DNA of 64,000 nt, taken from NCBI GenBank assembly GCA_040437565.1, contig JBDOQK010000083.1, positions 22,525 to 86,524 of the forward strand, written 5' to 3'. Position 1 is the stretch's first letter, and every line of letters starts with the position of its first letter. The DNA comes from Albugo candida. Taxonomy: Eukaryota > Oomycota > Peronosporomycetes > Albuginales. Shown here one piece after another: positions 33,086 through 44,013 of the stretch. The position numbers and the translations under genes are program-made. The notes under the pieces are model-generated. The model was not told the DNA's origin. It searched no databases and was given only the letters and a program-made list of their open reading frames with translations.

Positions 33086-35289
33086 TCAGGGCGAATCCGT
33101 TTCGTCGTATTGCACAGAGAGCTCCTCGCCTTGCTACACAATACACACATTACAATGGTAAACATTGGGCACCGCGAAAGCCGCACCCACCTTCACATTC
33201 TTGATCACAAAGACGCTAGCCTGTCCACTCCGAGTAAAAAGGACGGTACAATTCGGGGTGACATTGTGGTTCATAGTGCAAATGATTGGTAAGAAGGCGC
33301 TGCCAATCACATTCGGTATCAAGATATCCATTGAATCAGAATCAGAATCAGATAATTCCGCATTGGTTTCTGATAACACCAACAATAGCGTTTGTTGTAC
33401 GCGTTGAATGCTTTCTTCAAGAGTGCTTGAAATGAGTTGTTCGGTCTGTAAGTCCATCAATGATATCTGAAGCGTTTGGNNNNNNNNNNNNNNNNNNNNN
33501 NNNNNNNNNNNNNNNNNNNNNNNNNNNNNNNNNNNNNNNNNNNNNNNNNNNNNNNNNNNNNNNNNNNNNNNNNNNNNNNATTGGGCACCGCGAAAGCCGC
33601 ACCCACCTTCACATTCTTGATCACAAAGACGCTAGCCTGTCCACTCCGAGTAAAAAGGACGGTACAATTCGGGGTGACATTGTGGTTCATAGTGCAAATG
33701 ATTGGTAAGAAGGCGCTGCCAATCACATTCGGTATCAAGATATCCATTGAATCAGAATCAGAATCAGATAATTCCGCATTGGTTTCTGATAACACCAACA
33801 ATAGCGTTTGTTGTACGCGTTGAATGCTCTCTTCAAGAGTGCTTGAAATGAGTTGTTCGGTCTGTAAGTCCATCAATGATATCTGAAGCGTTTGGAATGG
33901 ATGATCGATTTCCATGCGAATGTTTTTCACAACAAACAATCCGACAAGCTGCGCATATACATCCACATTCAGGCATTCTTTGCAGGCTGTTATAACCGAT
34001 TCTGCAGTGAACGCTGGACTGGAACTTCCAATCGAATCTAAGAAACTGGCCACATTTTCCATCAATCCAACCATCAAGTACTCAAACGCTTGATGCAACA
34101 CTGCTTCTAAACTTGCTCGAAATGCTTCCTCACTCTTCCCGTAATGTTCTTCTCTTTCAAATTCTGCTACATTCCACCACGGTGGCGTATTGAATTGCTC
34201 AATGACAGCCCGCGCGTTTGGTAAATTGCTGGTCTTAATGTACCCAATCAAAATCTTGGCCAAAATTTTCGCTGCAAGAACAAATAGCTCATTCGTTTCT
34301 ACGGAAACGAATTGTGAGAACGAATTGTGATGAATTGAATTGAATCGTACGTTTTGCGAATGCAAAAAATTGTGTGATGGCCGAAACCTGTTGCTTGGAA
34401 CCAGCGCAGAGGAGACCGTGTGAGTCCCAGAATGCATCCTGCTGACATTCGATAGAGCAGTATATCTCATCCTCACAGGAAGGACACTTGACTGCGCTTT
34501 CCGCGAGCGAAAAAACTTCACAAGCATCTTGCAACCGCCCGATTGCAGACGACTCGACTTCGATCGGACTGAACGACTTAGTCTGATGCATGCTAAAGTA
34601 CGAAATTGTATCTCGCAGATCTTGCAGGCTTGCGATCTGATTCTGATTCGAAATTTTTCTCATTTGTGCGATTTGATGGACACGAGCCCATTCCGCTTCT
34701 AATTCGATCAACGGCGTGAAACAATTGGCGCAACAAGTAATGTGCATTTTGTTGACTTCTTGTTGTAATGCGGCATATGGAANNNNNNNNNNNNNNNNNN
34801 NNNNNNNNNNNNNNNNNNNNNNNNNNNNNNNNNNNNNNNNNNNNNNNNNNNNNNNNNNNNNNNNNNNNNNNNNNNNNNNNNNGACTTAGTCTGATGCATG
34901 CTAAAGTACGAAATTGTATCTCGCAGATCTTGCAGGCTTGCGATCTGATTCTGATTCGAAATTTTTCTCATTTGTGCGATTTGATGGACACGAGCCCATT
35001 CCGCTTCTAATTCGATCAACGGCGTGAAACAATTGGCGCAACAAGTAATGTGCATTTTGTTGACTTCTTGTTGTAATGCGGCATATGGAAGTTCTTTCCA
35101 TAATAGTTCGGTTGGATGACAGGACTTGGTGGCGTAAATGGCTTTAGCGGTCTGATCAGAAGACACATGATTACAAGCGATTGGTGCAGAAGGAAGATGA
35201 CGCTCTATTAATTGCTGAATGTAATTGCCAGCAATCGGAATCGATATTGGTTTCTCCTTCGCATCCACCGAATTTGCCGCTTTTATCAT
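33086..35289 (-). CDS. SET/MYND-type protein 2 (SMYD5-like paralogue)
   Basis: The gene runs from MIKAANSVDAKEKP at 35289. A short intron lies near 34290-34350 (joining FFAFAK to TNELFVLAAK) and a 57-nt intron at 33134-33190. The last exon, 33086-33133, reads QGEELSVQYDETDSP. MYND-like Cys pairs are CCANC, CPSCEDEIYCSIEC and a final HGLLC. The SET C-half reads GSAFLPIICTMNHNVTPNC. The NHSCxPN motif is changed to NHNVTPN, so the usual Ser-Cys is missing. Order and length of parts match SET/MYND protein 1, but identity is low, so the duplication is old. Two 100-N gaps with repeated flanks interrupt the gene. Confidence 0.78.
33164..33895. repeat. gap 33480-33579 with duplicated flanks (316 bp)
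   Basis: 33164-33479 and 33580-33895 match with at least one base difference. Both are SET-coding sequence of SET/MYND protein 2. Confidence 0.8.
34575..35090. repeat. gap 34783-34882 with duplicated flanks (208 bp)
   Basis: 34575-34782 and 34883-35090 match. Both lie in the MYND-coding part of SET/MYND protein 2. Confidence 0.8.
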
Positions 35290-36398
35290 GTTAATGCATA
35301 CGTTTTTTGGAAGAAGATAATGTGCCGATGGTGTAAGCTCTATAGTGCGCGTTCGATGATAGGCGACATGGTAAAGATGTTGACAATATAAGAAGAAAGA
35401 CGTAGAAAAAAAGAAGGCAGTAAAGAGAACTCTTACTTAGTTGCTCTATGGAATTCCACATGGCGACCAATTCAAGGTTGTCATTGGATGATATTGTACA
35501 CAGGAATATCAACATAGGAGATACATTGTATATTATACCAATCACAATGCGTAGAGGGCCGCCTATGTGAGAGACACAGAACAAAGCCGCGCGTAATACG
35601 GTAGTTTTTCGTACAAAATGCGGCCATATTCGTCAGTACAGAGGCAGTTTGAGAATGAGAAGGTAACGACCCGGGTTTCTGTGCCGGGTCTGCGCGGTGA
35701 CTTGGGGCAGGGATCCACACAATGATTAAAAGAAACGGCTTAACGAATTGCTCACAGTGGTCTCTACTATGCTATCATTGCAGATTATAGATATCTTTCT
35801 GATCTATACATATGGACAAACGCAAATTTCACTACTCGGAACGACATGTTGCCCCATTGAGTCGAGAACGTCGGTGAGTATGTCGATACCAGGAGCGTCT
35901 CCAGGCGTGTGGTATCACAAAATGACGTATGAGGCGATTATGTGTCTCACGTTCCGGTGTGATGTGCGCGGCTTGCTTAACAAGAGTGACGCTATTCTAT
36001 GTGAGACGTCTGACAAGTCGGGTAACCAATTGCTTCTACGGTCCTCCACATCCACACTTTCCTCCTATCAGGGTTGCGGAAGGAACTGTGCATAATTTGC
36101 TAGGCCAGAATAGTTTTTGTCCAATCACTTTACGTCGGATGGAAACACACGACTACGTCATTGATTAAAAAATCAAGCTTTAGCATTAGTTATATCGCAG
36201 CATCGGATGTAAGGGGGTTACTGCCGTAGTCAATTGTATGGCGTACTTAGGCAATCATGCTTGCAAAGAATACATGTATCCTCCATGGTAAAGTATTTGA
36301 CACAGAGAAATGACTGTAACCTATACTTTTTTACCCAGACCTATAGGATGCGTAACCTCTTCATTTGGATAGAACGATAAGATATGCAATAATAGCCG
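35290..36398. other. intergenic stretch
   Basis: About 1.1 kb between SET/MYND protein 2 and GRWD1. A plus-strand frame of 115 codons (35748-36095) has no start context, domain or splice partner that convinces me. Confidence 0.45.
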
Positions 36399-37994
36399 CT
36401 AGGAGATGTTTGCAGGTTTAAATACATTGAACCCATCGCCTGCAGTGCTCACAAGAACGCCGGGGCACTGCGGGTGAAAATGAAGCTCTTTGATATCTTT
36501 TTGCCCCTGATGAATGAATAATAATTGTGGAGGGACTTCACACTGTACCCCTTTCGAGTCCGCATCATTTATAAAATCAGATGCATCCACGTCTTCTTCC
36601 ACGCTTAAATCCCATATACTAATCTGATTATCTGCACCTGAGACAGCGATTACAGACTCATCGCACGGATGCCATTCCAGCGATGTGATTGGAGCTGTGT
36701 GATACCGAAAATGAGCGACTGGAGTTTCTCTACACAAATCAAATATTATGACAGACCATTAGGAATAGGTACACGAAATGACTTACGCTTTGAAATTTCG
36801 GAGATCCCAAATTTTGAAAGATCCGTCATCAGATCCAGATGCTAAGAGATGTGCGACATTTCGGTTCCAACTGAGTACATTCACGTCATCATCATGACCT
36901 GTGACATTTATCATAGAGCCAGCTTTGCGTCGCGTGTCCCAGATCCGGATCGTTTTATCAGCAGAACCAGATGCAAATACAGTGGCTTCGTTGGGACTCC
37001 ATTGGAGGTCCTCAATAGAGCTCTGGTGACCTGAGAAGGGGACTTTGTCGATCACCCAGGCGCTCTCTTGAGGCAACCATCGATAGATAAATTTGCTACA
37101 GTCACCCGTTAGCAGGTGGCCTTTCGAAACAAGCGACCAATCCATTGCAAAGCCTTCCTCTGGATGGCCGTGAAATGTTTGCACAGGTATCACCTTTGTC
37201 GCTATCGATGGATCATTTCCATTCAAAGAATCAAGTTGTGTTGAAATATCCCAAATATGAACCTTTCCAGTATCAGACCACGTAGCAACAATTGAAGAGG
37301 ATTGATGCATCGAGCGTATACGATTAATGCCTCCTTTATGCGGTATTGTGCGTGTATGTAGAACTGAATTGTGGTCCGTGTTATTTTCTGAGTCTGAGTC
37401 ATCCGAATCAGATTGTGATGTTTTGCTGCGATGTAATTCAGTCATTTTCATGATAGTGATCTGATTCTCTTCAGATTTGAGCGCTTGTGATCCAGCAACC
37501 ATAAAAACAGTCATTGGAAACTAGTGAAAAGCAATGTTAGCACAAAACACTAAGCAATACACATGATCATCACATACTTGAGTACGACAGTTGCCTAAAT
37601 CGTCTCGGAGGATATCGATACTCAAAGCAGGCCATTCGGCAGTTATTGCGTGGTACATATCATAAGCGCTACTATCATAATCGAGTTCTTCGTCCTCTGC
37701 AAGAGTATCAACACCAGGTAAAAACACTTTGTGTTGTGTGTGCATATGGGAACGGTCTTCCTCTTGCATGGCTTGATCATCATTATCTGTGGCATCAACA
37801 ACCACATTATCTTCTTCCGAGTCATGCATGAAATCGTCTTCGCTATCGCCTTCACTTTCGGAAAAGCTTTCACAATTTGCATTGTCTTCATGATCATCTA
37901 TCCCATGAGCTTGATCTGAAACTTCCGATGGGTTTGATGCCGCTTTTTGGTGATTTCCAGTCTTTGGCTTCATTGATCCTTGATATCCAGCCAC
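36399..37994 (-). CDS. GRWD1: GRWD1/Rrb1 glutamate-rich WD-repeat protein
   Basis: There are three exons, 37578-37994, 36787-37520 and 36399-36729, giving 493 residues. The N-terminus is acidic (SESEGDSEDDFMHDSEEDN) and followed by the family block FLPGVDTLAEDEELDYDSSAYDMYH and EWPALSIDI. Six or seven WD repeats follow, with IWD/KIWDLR ends (GKVHIWDIS, TIRIWDTRR, SFKIWDLR, QISIWDLS). In yeast and animals this protein escorts ribosomal protein L3 into pre-60S particles. Its start is divergent from NAE1 with 218 bp between the two ATGs, so the two probably share a bidirectional promoter. Confidence 0.93.
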
Positions 37995-38212
37995 CGCAAA
38001 GAAGCAGCTGATTGGGTACTTGGTAGTATATTACTGGTTAATAATCACGTCGTGTTTACGTGCACGATTGGCTGAAAGATGAATGTCTATGGCACATCCG
38101 TAGCTCATGTTATTTACGAGACACAAAACTAGGAGGAAGAAATTGATTAAATCAATATGATTGGGCTGTTACGTCGTGACATCCTATTGGCGATAATGTG
38201 CTAGCTCAGAGT
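37995..38212. promoter_or_regulatory. shared divergent promoter region GRWD1 / NAE1
   Basis: Only 218 bp separate the two start codons on opposite strands. It must contain both core promoters. I see no single clear box beyond scattered ACGTG/ACGTC-like sites. Confidence 0.5.
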
Positions 38213-40020
38213 ATGACTGCCGATAAAAGTACGAAATACGATCGACAATTGCGACTTTGGGGTCCCGAAGGCCAAGAAAAGCTTGAAAATACGCACGTTT
38301 TACTGGTGAATGCGAGTGCAACAGGATGCGAGGCTTTAAAGAATCTTGTTTTACCTGGAATTGGTAAATTCACGATCGTAGACAATCAAAATATCACGAT
38401 TGCGGAATGCTCGCGGAACTTTTTCGTATCTCATTCGGACTTGGGATCTTCAAGAGCTTCCTCGGCGACCAGAAATCTTCTTGAGTTGAATCCGGAAGTG
38501 CATGGTCATTTTGAAATGATGGATTTGAACACCGCCTTAACCGAAGGTATATCCACAAAAGTTGAGACAAACACGTCCACTCACCGCATCGTCAGATTCA
38601 TTTTTGAAACAGTTCCAGATTGTCATTGGATCACAATTGTGCGATCATGAGATCCAACTACTTAGCAAGCACTGCTATGAACACTCCATTCCTTTGATCG
38701 TTACGTTCGTGATGCAGTCTGGTTCTTCTATTCTCACTACCGGCTTGCTTTGTCGATTAGATAGCCAATACAGTCGGTCTACTAGGATATTGCCGATTGC
38801 AAGTGGCACAACACATTATTTTGGATATTAAACCGGATCCTCCACAATTTGATCTCCGATTAGATTGTCCATTTCCAACTCTGCTCGGATTCGCTAGTCA
38901 ATTGAATCTCAGTAATCTTTCCTCAATCGACCATGCTCATGTTCCCTATATCGTCATTCTGCTCCAAGCTATGGAACGTTGGCAAGAGATGCACGAAGAT
39001 CGCATCCCAAAGTAAGTGTGTTGTCCACACATGTTTTATGATTACCATTTGATGTTCTACTGGCTCTAATGTTCAGGACTCTTGACGAGAAGAATGAATT
39101 CAAAAATCTCATCAAATCTATGAGCAGAAAACCGTATGGCGAGGAAGTCAATTTTACAGAAGCGGTGGACAACTCCCACAAAGCATACAGCCTCACTGAA
39201 ATACCGGAAGATGCAAAAAAAGTTCTTGAATTGGCTGAAACGAAAAAGCTCTCAACGTCAGATTTGTCCAATCCGACTGCAGAAGCGATGTTTTGGATTC
39301 TTGCAAAAGCTGTTCAAGATTTCCGAAATTACGATAATGGCCGTCTTCCGCTGGCTGGAATAATTCCAGACATGACCGCCGCTACGGAGTACTATATTAC
39401 GTTACAGCAACTATATCGAACAAAAGCCCAATCAGATGCCGAGCAAGTTGCTCATTTTGCTCACAAACGTGCGGAAATTGATGATTTGCCAATATCATCC
39501 TTGTCACTGGAACGTATTGCAGAATTCTGCAAAAAAGCGAATTGTGTTGCGGTAAGCCACAACGAAATCAGGCATTCCCAAGTTTATTACTCGTTCGTAG
39601 ATGCTACAAACAAAAAGCATCGTCCAGGAATTTGAAGCACCTGATTTCTCTGACATTGACTGGGAGGACGAGGATCCATTACAGTCTCCGCTCATTTGGT
39701 ATTTCTGTTTTCGAGCGGTACTCTTATTCCTATCCCAATTACAGCGCCCTCCTGGTGCAACTACTGAAGATCAGGAATGGTTACTGAATCATGCGCATCA
39801 ATTGGCTATAAAAAGCGATATGAAAACTCATTTACCTAATTCTGATCATATCCGTGAAATATCGCGATTTGCTTCGTCAGAACCGCACAATATTGCCGCG
39901 CTGATTGGAGGAATTGCATCTCAAGAAGCGATAAAACTCATCACGGGACAGTTTATGCCGATCAATCATACGTATCTATACAATGGAATCAATGGGACGG
40001 CTGCAACGTACAAATTTTAA
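38213..40020 (+). CDS. NAE1: NEDD8-activating enzyme E1 regulatory subunit
   Basis: Five exons, 38213-38546, 38596-38708, 38761-39011, 39077-39551 and 39601-40020, give 530 residues (human NAE1 is 534). KYDRQLRLWGPEGQEKLENTHVLLVNA and SATGCEALKNLVLPGIGKFTIVD are the E1-like adenylation fold. NALIGGIASQEAIKLIT-type sequence (ALIGGIASQEAIKLITGQF) sits near the C-terminus. There is no catalytic cysteine domain, as expected for the regulatory half. It pairs with UBA3 to load NEDD8 onto its E2 and so controls cullin-RING ligases. A Met at 38198 is an alternative start. The stop lies 23 bp from that of the next gene, tail to tail. Confidence 0.94.
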
Positions 40021-40043
40021 TGAAATATCGATATTCAGTTAAA

Positions 40044-41158
40044 TCAATCTTTTTCCTCCAATGATCTTGCGATCGCTAGCGCGATCTCATTTTCATCGTA
40101 CTTCACTTCTTTGTCCTGGACCTGCGTATTGGTACTCGTATGTGATATCACTGAATCCCCTGTAGACTGTGCCGTTGAATTCTGCATCATTTGTGACATT
40201 TGCTGCATAAGCGTCGGATTCTGTTGCAGCATTTGCAGCGACTGGTTCAACATGTGTGGATTTTGAAAAGCTTGTGCGATCATCGGGTTTAGTTGAGAAG
40301 CCATTTGTAGTAAGGGATTGGAGCTGATAGAGGGTGATTGCGTTGTCTGCGGCGTGCTGAGCGTAGATAGAGGCGAGTTGACACTTGCGACTGATCGAAC
40401 GATGCCTACCACGTCGTCAATGACACGTTTGCCTTCATTTAATTGATTCCACTTTTCTGCGGTAGGAACCAGCGTCAAATGATCCTAGATGAACAGATAA
40501 GGTCGACGCGCTAAAATANNNNNNNNNNNNNNNNNNNNNNNNNNNNNNNNNNNNNNNNNNNNNNNNNNNNNNNNNNNNNNNNNNNNNNNNNNNNNNNNNN
40601 NNNNNNNNNNNNNNNNNNTGAACAGATAAGGTCGACGCGCTAAAATAGGATATTGCGTACCTCAACAATTCCTTCCTGAAATCCGAGCCAATGAAGACAC
40701 TCCAAGGCGCGAGGAACGTTGAGAAGTTTGGCTTGTAATGTGACATTTGAAAGGCGAAGCTTGCGGTACTTTTCTTCATTTGGATGCTGAACAATGTTTT
40801 CACATATTTTCTGCAATGTTTGTAAAGCGGATAGTGAGTCGCCACTTGCTTTCATCTCTTCGAGATACGAGCGTAGAATAGCAGACGGTTGCGTAATGCG
40901 TAGAAGACTTTTATTGACAGTCAAATGGATCGCACAGCCATCAAAGATTCGATACTCTCCAAGTTTCTTATCATTTTTGAGGATCTGTCCTTTGAAAATC
41001 AATCGCTGGGCAGCCACAGGATATGCAGTCGGATTCTTTTCTTCCAGTTGCTGTTTGAGTGCGAGCACCGTTGTATCTTTCAACTTATTAAGACAAACTT
41101 GGAAAGGTTCGGTTTCCCCTCCGACAGCTTTTATAACGAGTTTTGATTCGGAATCCAT
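40044..41158 (-). CDS. UBL-PUB-STI1-UIM protein
   Basis: There are two exons, 40661-41158 and 40044-40484, giving 312 residues. Domains in order: a ubiquitin-like fold (residues about 5-82; LKQQLEEKNP, RLIFKGQILKNDKKL); a PUB/PUG helical domain (about 95-170; ALQTLQKICENIVQHPNEEKYRKLRLSN, LGFQEG), which in other proteins binds p97/CDC48; a Met/Gln-rich STI1-like segment (NPLLQMASQLNPMIAQAF, LMQQMSQMMQ), as in ubiquilins; and a C-terminal ubiquitin-interacting motif (ENEIALAIARSLEEKD). It therefore looks like a shuttle linking ubiquitinated clients, CDC48 and the proteasome. I know of no standard name for this combination. The intron contains a 100-N gap. Confidence 0.8.
40489..40648. repeat. 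gap 40519-40618 with duplicated flanks (30 bp)
   Basis: The same 30 bp lie on both sides of the gap, inside the intron of the UBL-PUB gene. Confidence 0.7.
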
Positions 41159-42277
41159 GAATGTAATAATGACAACGGCGGCTCGTCATTATTGTCATAG
41201 TTGTCGAGAATAAGTCAAAAAGTCGGGCAAAGTTATCGTCAAGATTATAGAATTGTTCCAATTGCTGCTTCTCCCCACGTGTTGACACAGAATGATTGTT
41301 CCTACTTGCTCTTCAGCCATTACTGCTATCATTGTATCTATATTGAACCTGCTATAGTCTTTACGCTGTAAGAAACTTGCAGTTTATATAGAAGATATCT
41401 ATTGAGAGTGACGTCAGGTAAAAAGAGATTTTTCTCAGCTGAGAGTATTACGCATCAAAGTTTCAATATTTATATAATCGCGTAGAAAAATTCCATATTG
41501 TCAGCTGGCAGATCGATAACTTCTTCCATCCCATTACTGATTTCCGATGTCTCTTTTGTAAATTACCCCAAAGCCGCCGGACCAGGTTTTCTTTTTACAT
41601 AAAAAGCACAGCTGCGTCAAACATGATGGACGTGGCTCGTAGTGCGTGTCACTATATGGGTAGCACTAAGTCATCGGGAGGTCTGTGGGTGAGAAAATGG
41701 TCCTTGAAGAAGTGAGGCCACACGACACCTGCGGAGTTTTTATATTTCGGGAATTTACTAGTACGCCGTGTGGAAGATCTCAAGTTCTAGATGTTTTTCG
41801 AGATCCTGGTCACATCCTTGTGCGACAGTATGTAATGATTGTGATTGGCGGCTGCATTTCATATTTCTCTTTCAATCACAGTTTTTACTCGTAAAAGAAA
41901 ATGTGTTTGTCCGTCTCCTACAAACGCACAAAGTTGAACATATGGCGAATTTACTTTTATATTGNNNNNNNNNNNNNNNNNNNNNNNNNNNNNNNNNNNN
42001 NNNNNNNNNNNNNNNNNNNNNNNNNNNNNNNNNNNNNNNNNNNNNNNNNNNNNNNNNNNNNNNNATTTACTTTTATATTGTGAAATATACCCAAGTTCGG
42101 TATACTTTGAATGATCCGAGTTTGGTAAACTACCTTCCTTACACTTCGAACCCTTCTCATCACCCTGTAATAACTGGAAGCTTCTGACCCGTCTTTACTA
42201 CATACAAAGAAGCTACGTAGAGCTTTTGTTTCTCACTCATTTTCGAATTTACCACTCATTTCTCACGGCTTTCTACT
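41159..42277. other. intergenic stretch with gap 41965-42064
   Basis: About 1.1 kb between divergent UBL-PUB and bZIP genes. It contains no supported gene. Sixteen bases (ATTTACTTTTATATTG) repeat on both sides of the gap. Confidence 0.5.
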
Positions 42278-42922
42278 ATGACAATGGACATTGAGATCAC
42301 ACCGCTGCATTTCGAAAAGCAAAATGCGCAACAACTCTATGCACCAGCATCCATCGACACAGAGTTCCAGGACCTCCTTCAACAGGTTTTATTTGACCCA
42401 AACACTGACAATCGAAGAGTGCAGCACGATGGATCTCACATGTTTGGTATTAGGAAAACGTTCGATACCAAACCTGAACATGTCAAACCGGAATTACCTG
42501 ACGATTTGGCCACACCGAGGGAATCCACACAAGGTTTTAAGAAAAGTATGGACGAATCCGGTTTAAATTACAAAGAACTCCGAAAATTACGCAACCGTCA
42601 AGCTGCAGCTCGCTCGAGGCAACGTGTCCAGCAAAAACTGCGAGATTTGGAGAAATTAGCTGATGATTTACAGCGTAAGAATCGACATCTCGAGAATCTA
42701 GTGCATGCATTAGCAGCAGAAAAGTGCGGAATGGGTATTGCAAACGGTAATAATCAGCTTTCTTGCGTTCCGGATTCATCAGAGGAGATTACGAGGAATA
42801 GTGGCTGGTTACCGTACCAAAATCAAACCCACGCAGTTATCGAACAAGACGGAAATACCTACCAATCCGGGGATCCATTTACAAATGTCTTCAACTGCAC
42901 CACAGAGTATGCAAACGCCTAA
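42278..42922 (+). CDS. bZIP transcription factor
   Basis: This is a 214-residue single-exon protein. The basic region KELRKLRNRQAAARSRQRVQ carries the canonical N-x2-A-A-x2-S-R pattern (NRQAAARSR). It is followed by a leucine zipper of about five heptads (LRDLEKLADDLQRKNRHLENLV). Flanks are acidic/polar and unstructured. It should bind ACGT-core sites as a dimer. Many oomycete bZIPs replace the key Asn; this one keeps it. A second in-frame Met lies two codons downstream. PRP38 follows on the same strand after about 300 bp. Confidence 0.9.
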   Translation: MTMDIEITPLHFEKQNAQQLYAPASIDTEFQDLLQQVLFDPNTDNRRVQHDGSHMFGIRKTFDTKPEHVKPELPDDLATPRESTQGFKKSMDESGLNYKELRKLRNRQAAARSRQRVQQKLRDLEKLADDLQRKNRHLENLVHALAAEKCGMGIANGNNQLSCVPDSSEEITRNSGWLPYQNQTHAVIEQDGNTYQSGDPFTNVFNCTTEYANA

Positions 42923-43218
42923 GCCGGATAAATATATCTATGAAGTCGAAGAAAGAATCGAACAAGAATGTGCCCACTAAAACGGGTGTCCGATCGAACA
43001 TTGGGAAGCAAGAAGCACAGGGCAGAACTCATCGTTTCCCTACACACTGTGCGCGGATTTTACTTAGTGTAGTTCGAATATGTAATAAAGTAAAGGAAAC
43101 ATTCGATCTGAACTTCTCGAAGTGTTTGATTGTTCCATACGATACCGAATTTATTGATATTATAGTGAGGTACGCATTCATGTACATCGTCCCCCATAAG
43201 TATACACCTCTTGAAGAA

Positions 43219-43905
43219 ATGGCCAATGTCACGGACCCATCGACACAGAGCATTCATGGCATTCACGCGCAGCATTTGATAGAGAAGATTATGCGGAACC
43301 GAATTTATTCAAGCCTATACTGGAAAGAAGAATGCTTCGGCTTAACATGTGAGACGTTAGTAGACAAAGCCATCGCACTTGATCATTTCGGAGGAACGTT
43401 TGGTGGGAACCAGAAGCCAACTCCTTTCTTGTGTCTATTGTTGAAGATGTTACAGCTGCAACCAGATCTAGAAGTAGTCCAGGAATTTATACAAAACGAA
43501 GAATACAAGTACGTTGAAAGTGAGTCCTTACCACTTGTTCTCACACGCTGTTAGGTACGTTACCGTTCTTGGGATGGTTTACTTGAGATTGGTCGGAAAA
43601 TCAGCGGATATTTATACTTTCCTGGAGCCACTATATTGCGACTACCGTAAGATTCGAAAACGAAACGTCATAGGTACGAGGGATACCACACGCGTGGATC
43701 TTGTGACTGTCAAGCTTTATATTTAGGGTGGGAAATAACACATGTCGATGAAATCGTAGATGCTTTACTTCATGAAGAGTACTATATAGATCTGACGTTG
43801 CCTCATCTCATCGATCGGTACGTCATGCAACACACTCAGCATTTGCCTCCTTTTCGTAGTGTGCTAGAAGACGCTTTAGAATCCGAATCTAGTGAAGAAG
43901 AATAA
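43219..43905 (+). CDS. PRPF38A: PRP38-type pre-mRNA splicing factor
   Basis: There are three exons, 43219-43508, 43555-43673 and 43727-43905, giving 195 residues. SIHGIHAQHLIEKIMRNRIYSSLYWKEECFGL and FGGNQKPTPFLCLLLKMLQLQP are near-perfect PRP38 signatures. KYVTVLGMVYLRL and FLEPLYCDYRKIR lie in exon 2 and THVDEIVDALLHEE in exon 3. The tail is acidic (ESESSEEE). It is a tri-snRNP protein needed for spliceosome activation. The open frame extends upstream to 42940, but that part is not PRP38-like; I start at MANVTDPS, where the family begins. Confidence 0.93.
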
Positions 43906-44013
43906 AATCTTATTTTTAACCAATCGATTTTATCGACTACCATGATTGGACCAAATCTTATGAGGTCCACATAGAAAATAGAAATCAGAGAACAAAAAGC
44001 ATTGTTCGTTGAG

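Noticed and set aside
42940-43218. N-terminal extension of PRP38 upstream of MANVTDPS
   Set aside because: The frame is open, but the composition is unlike the family and PRP38 normally begins at this Met. It is more likely 5' UTR.
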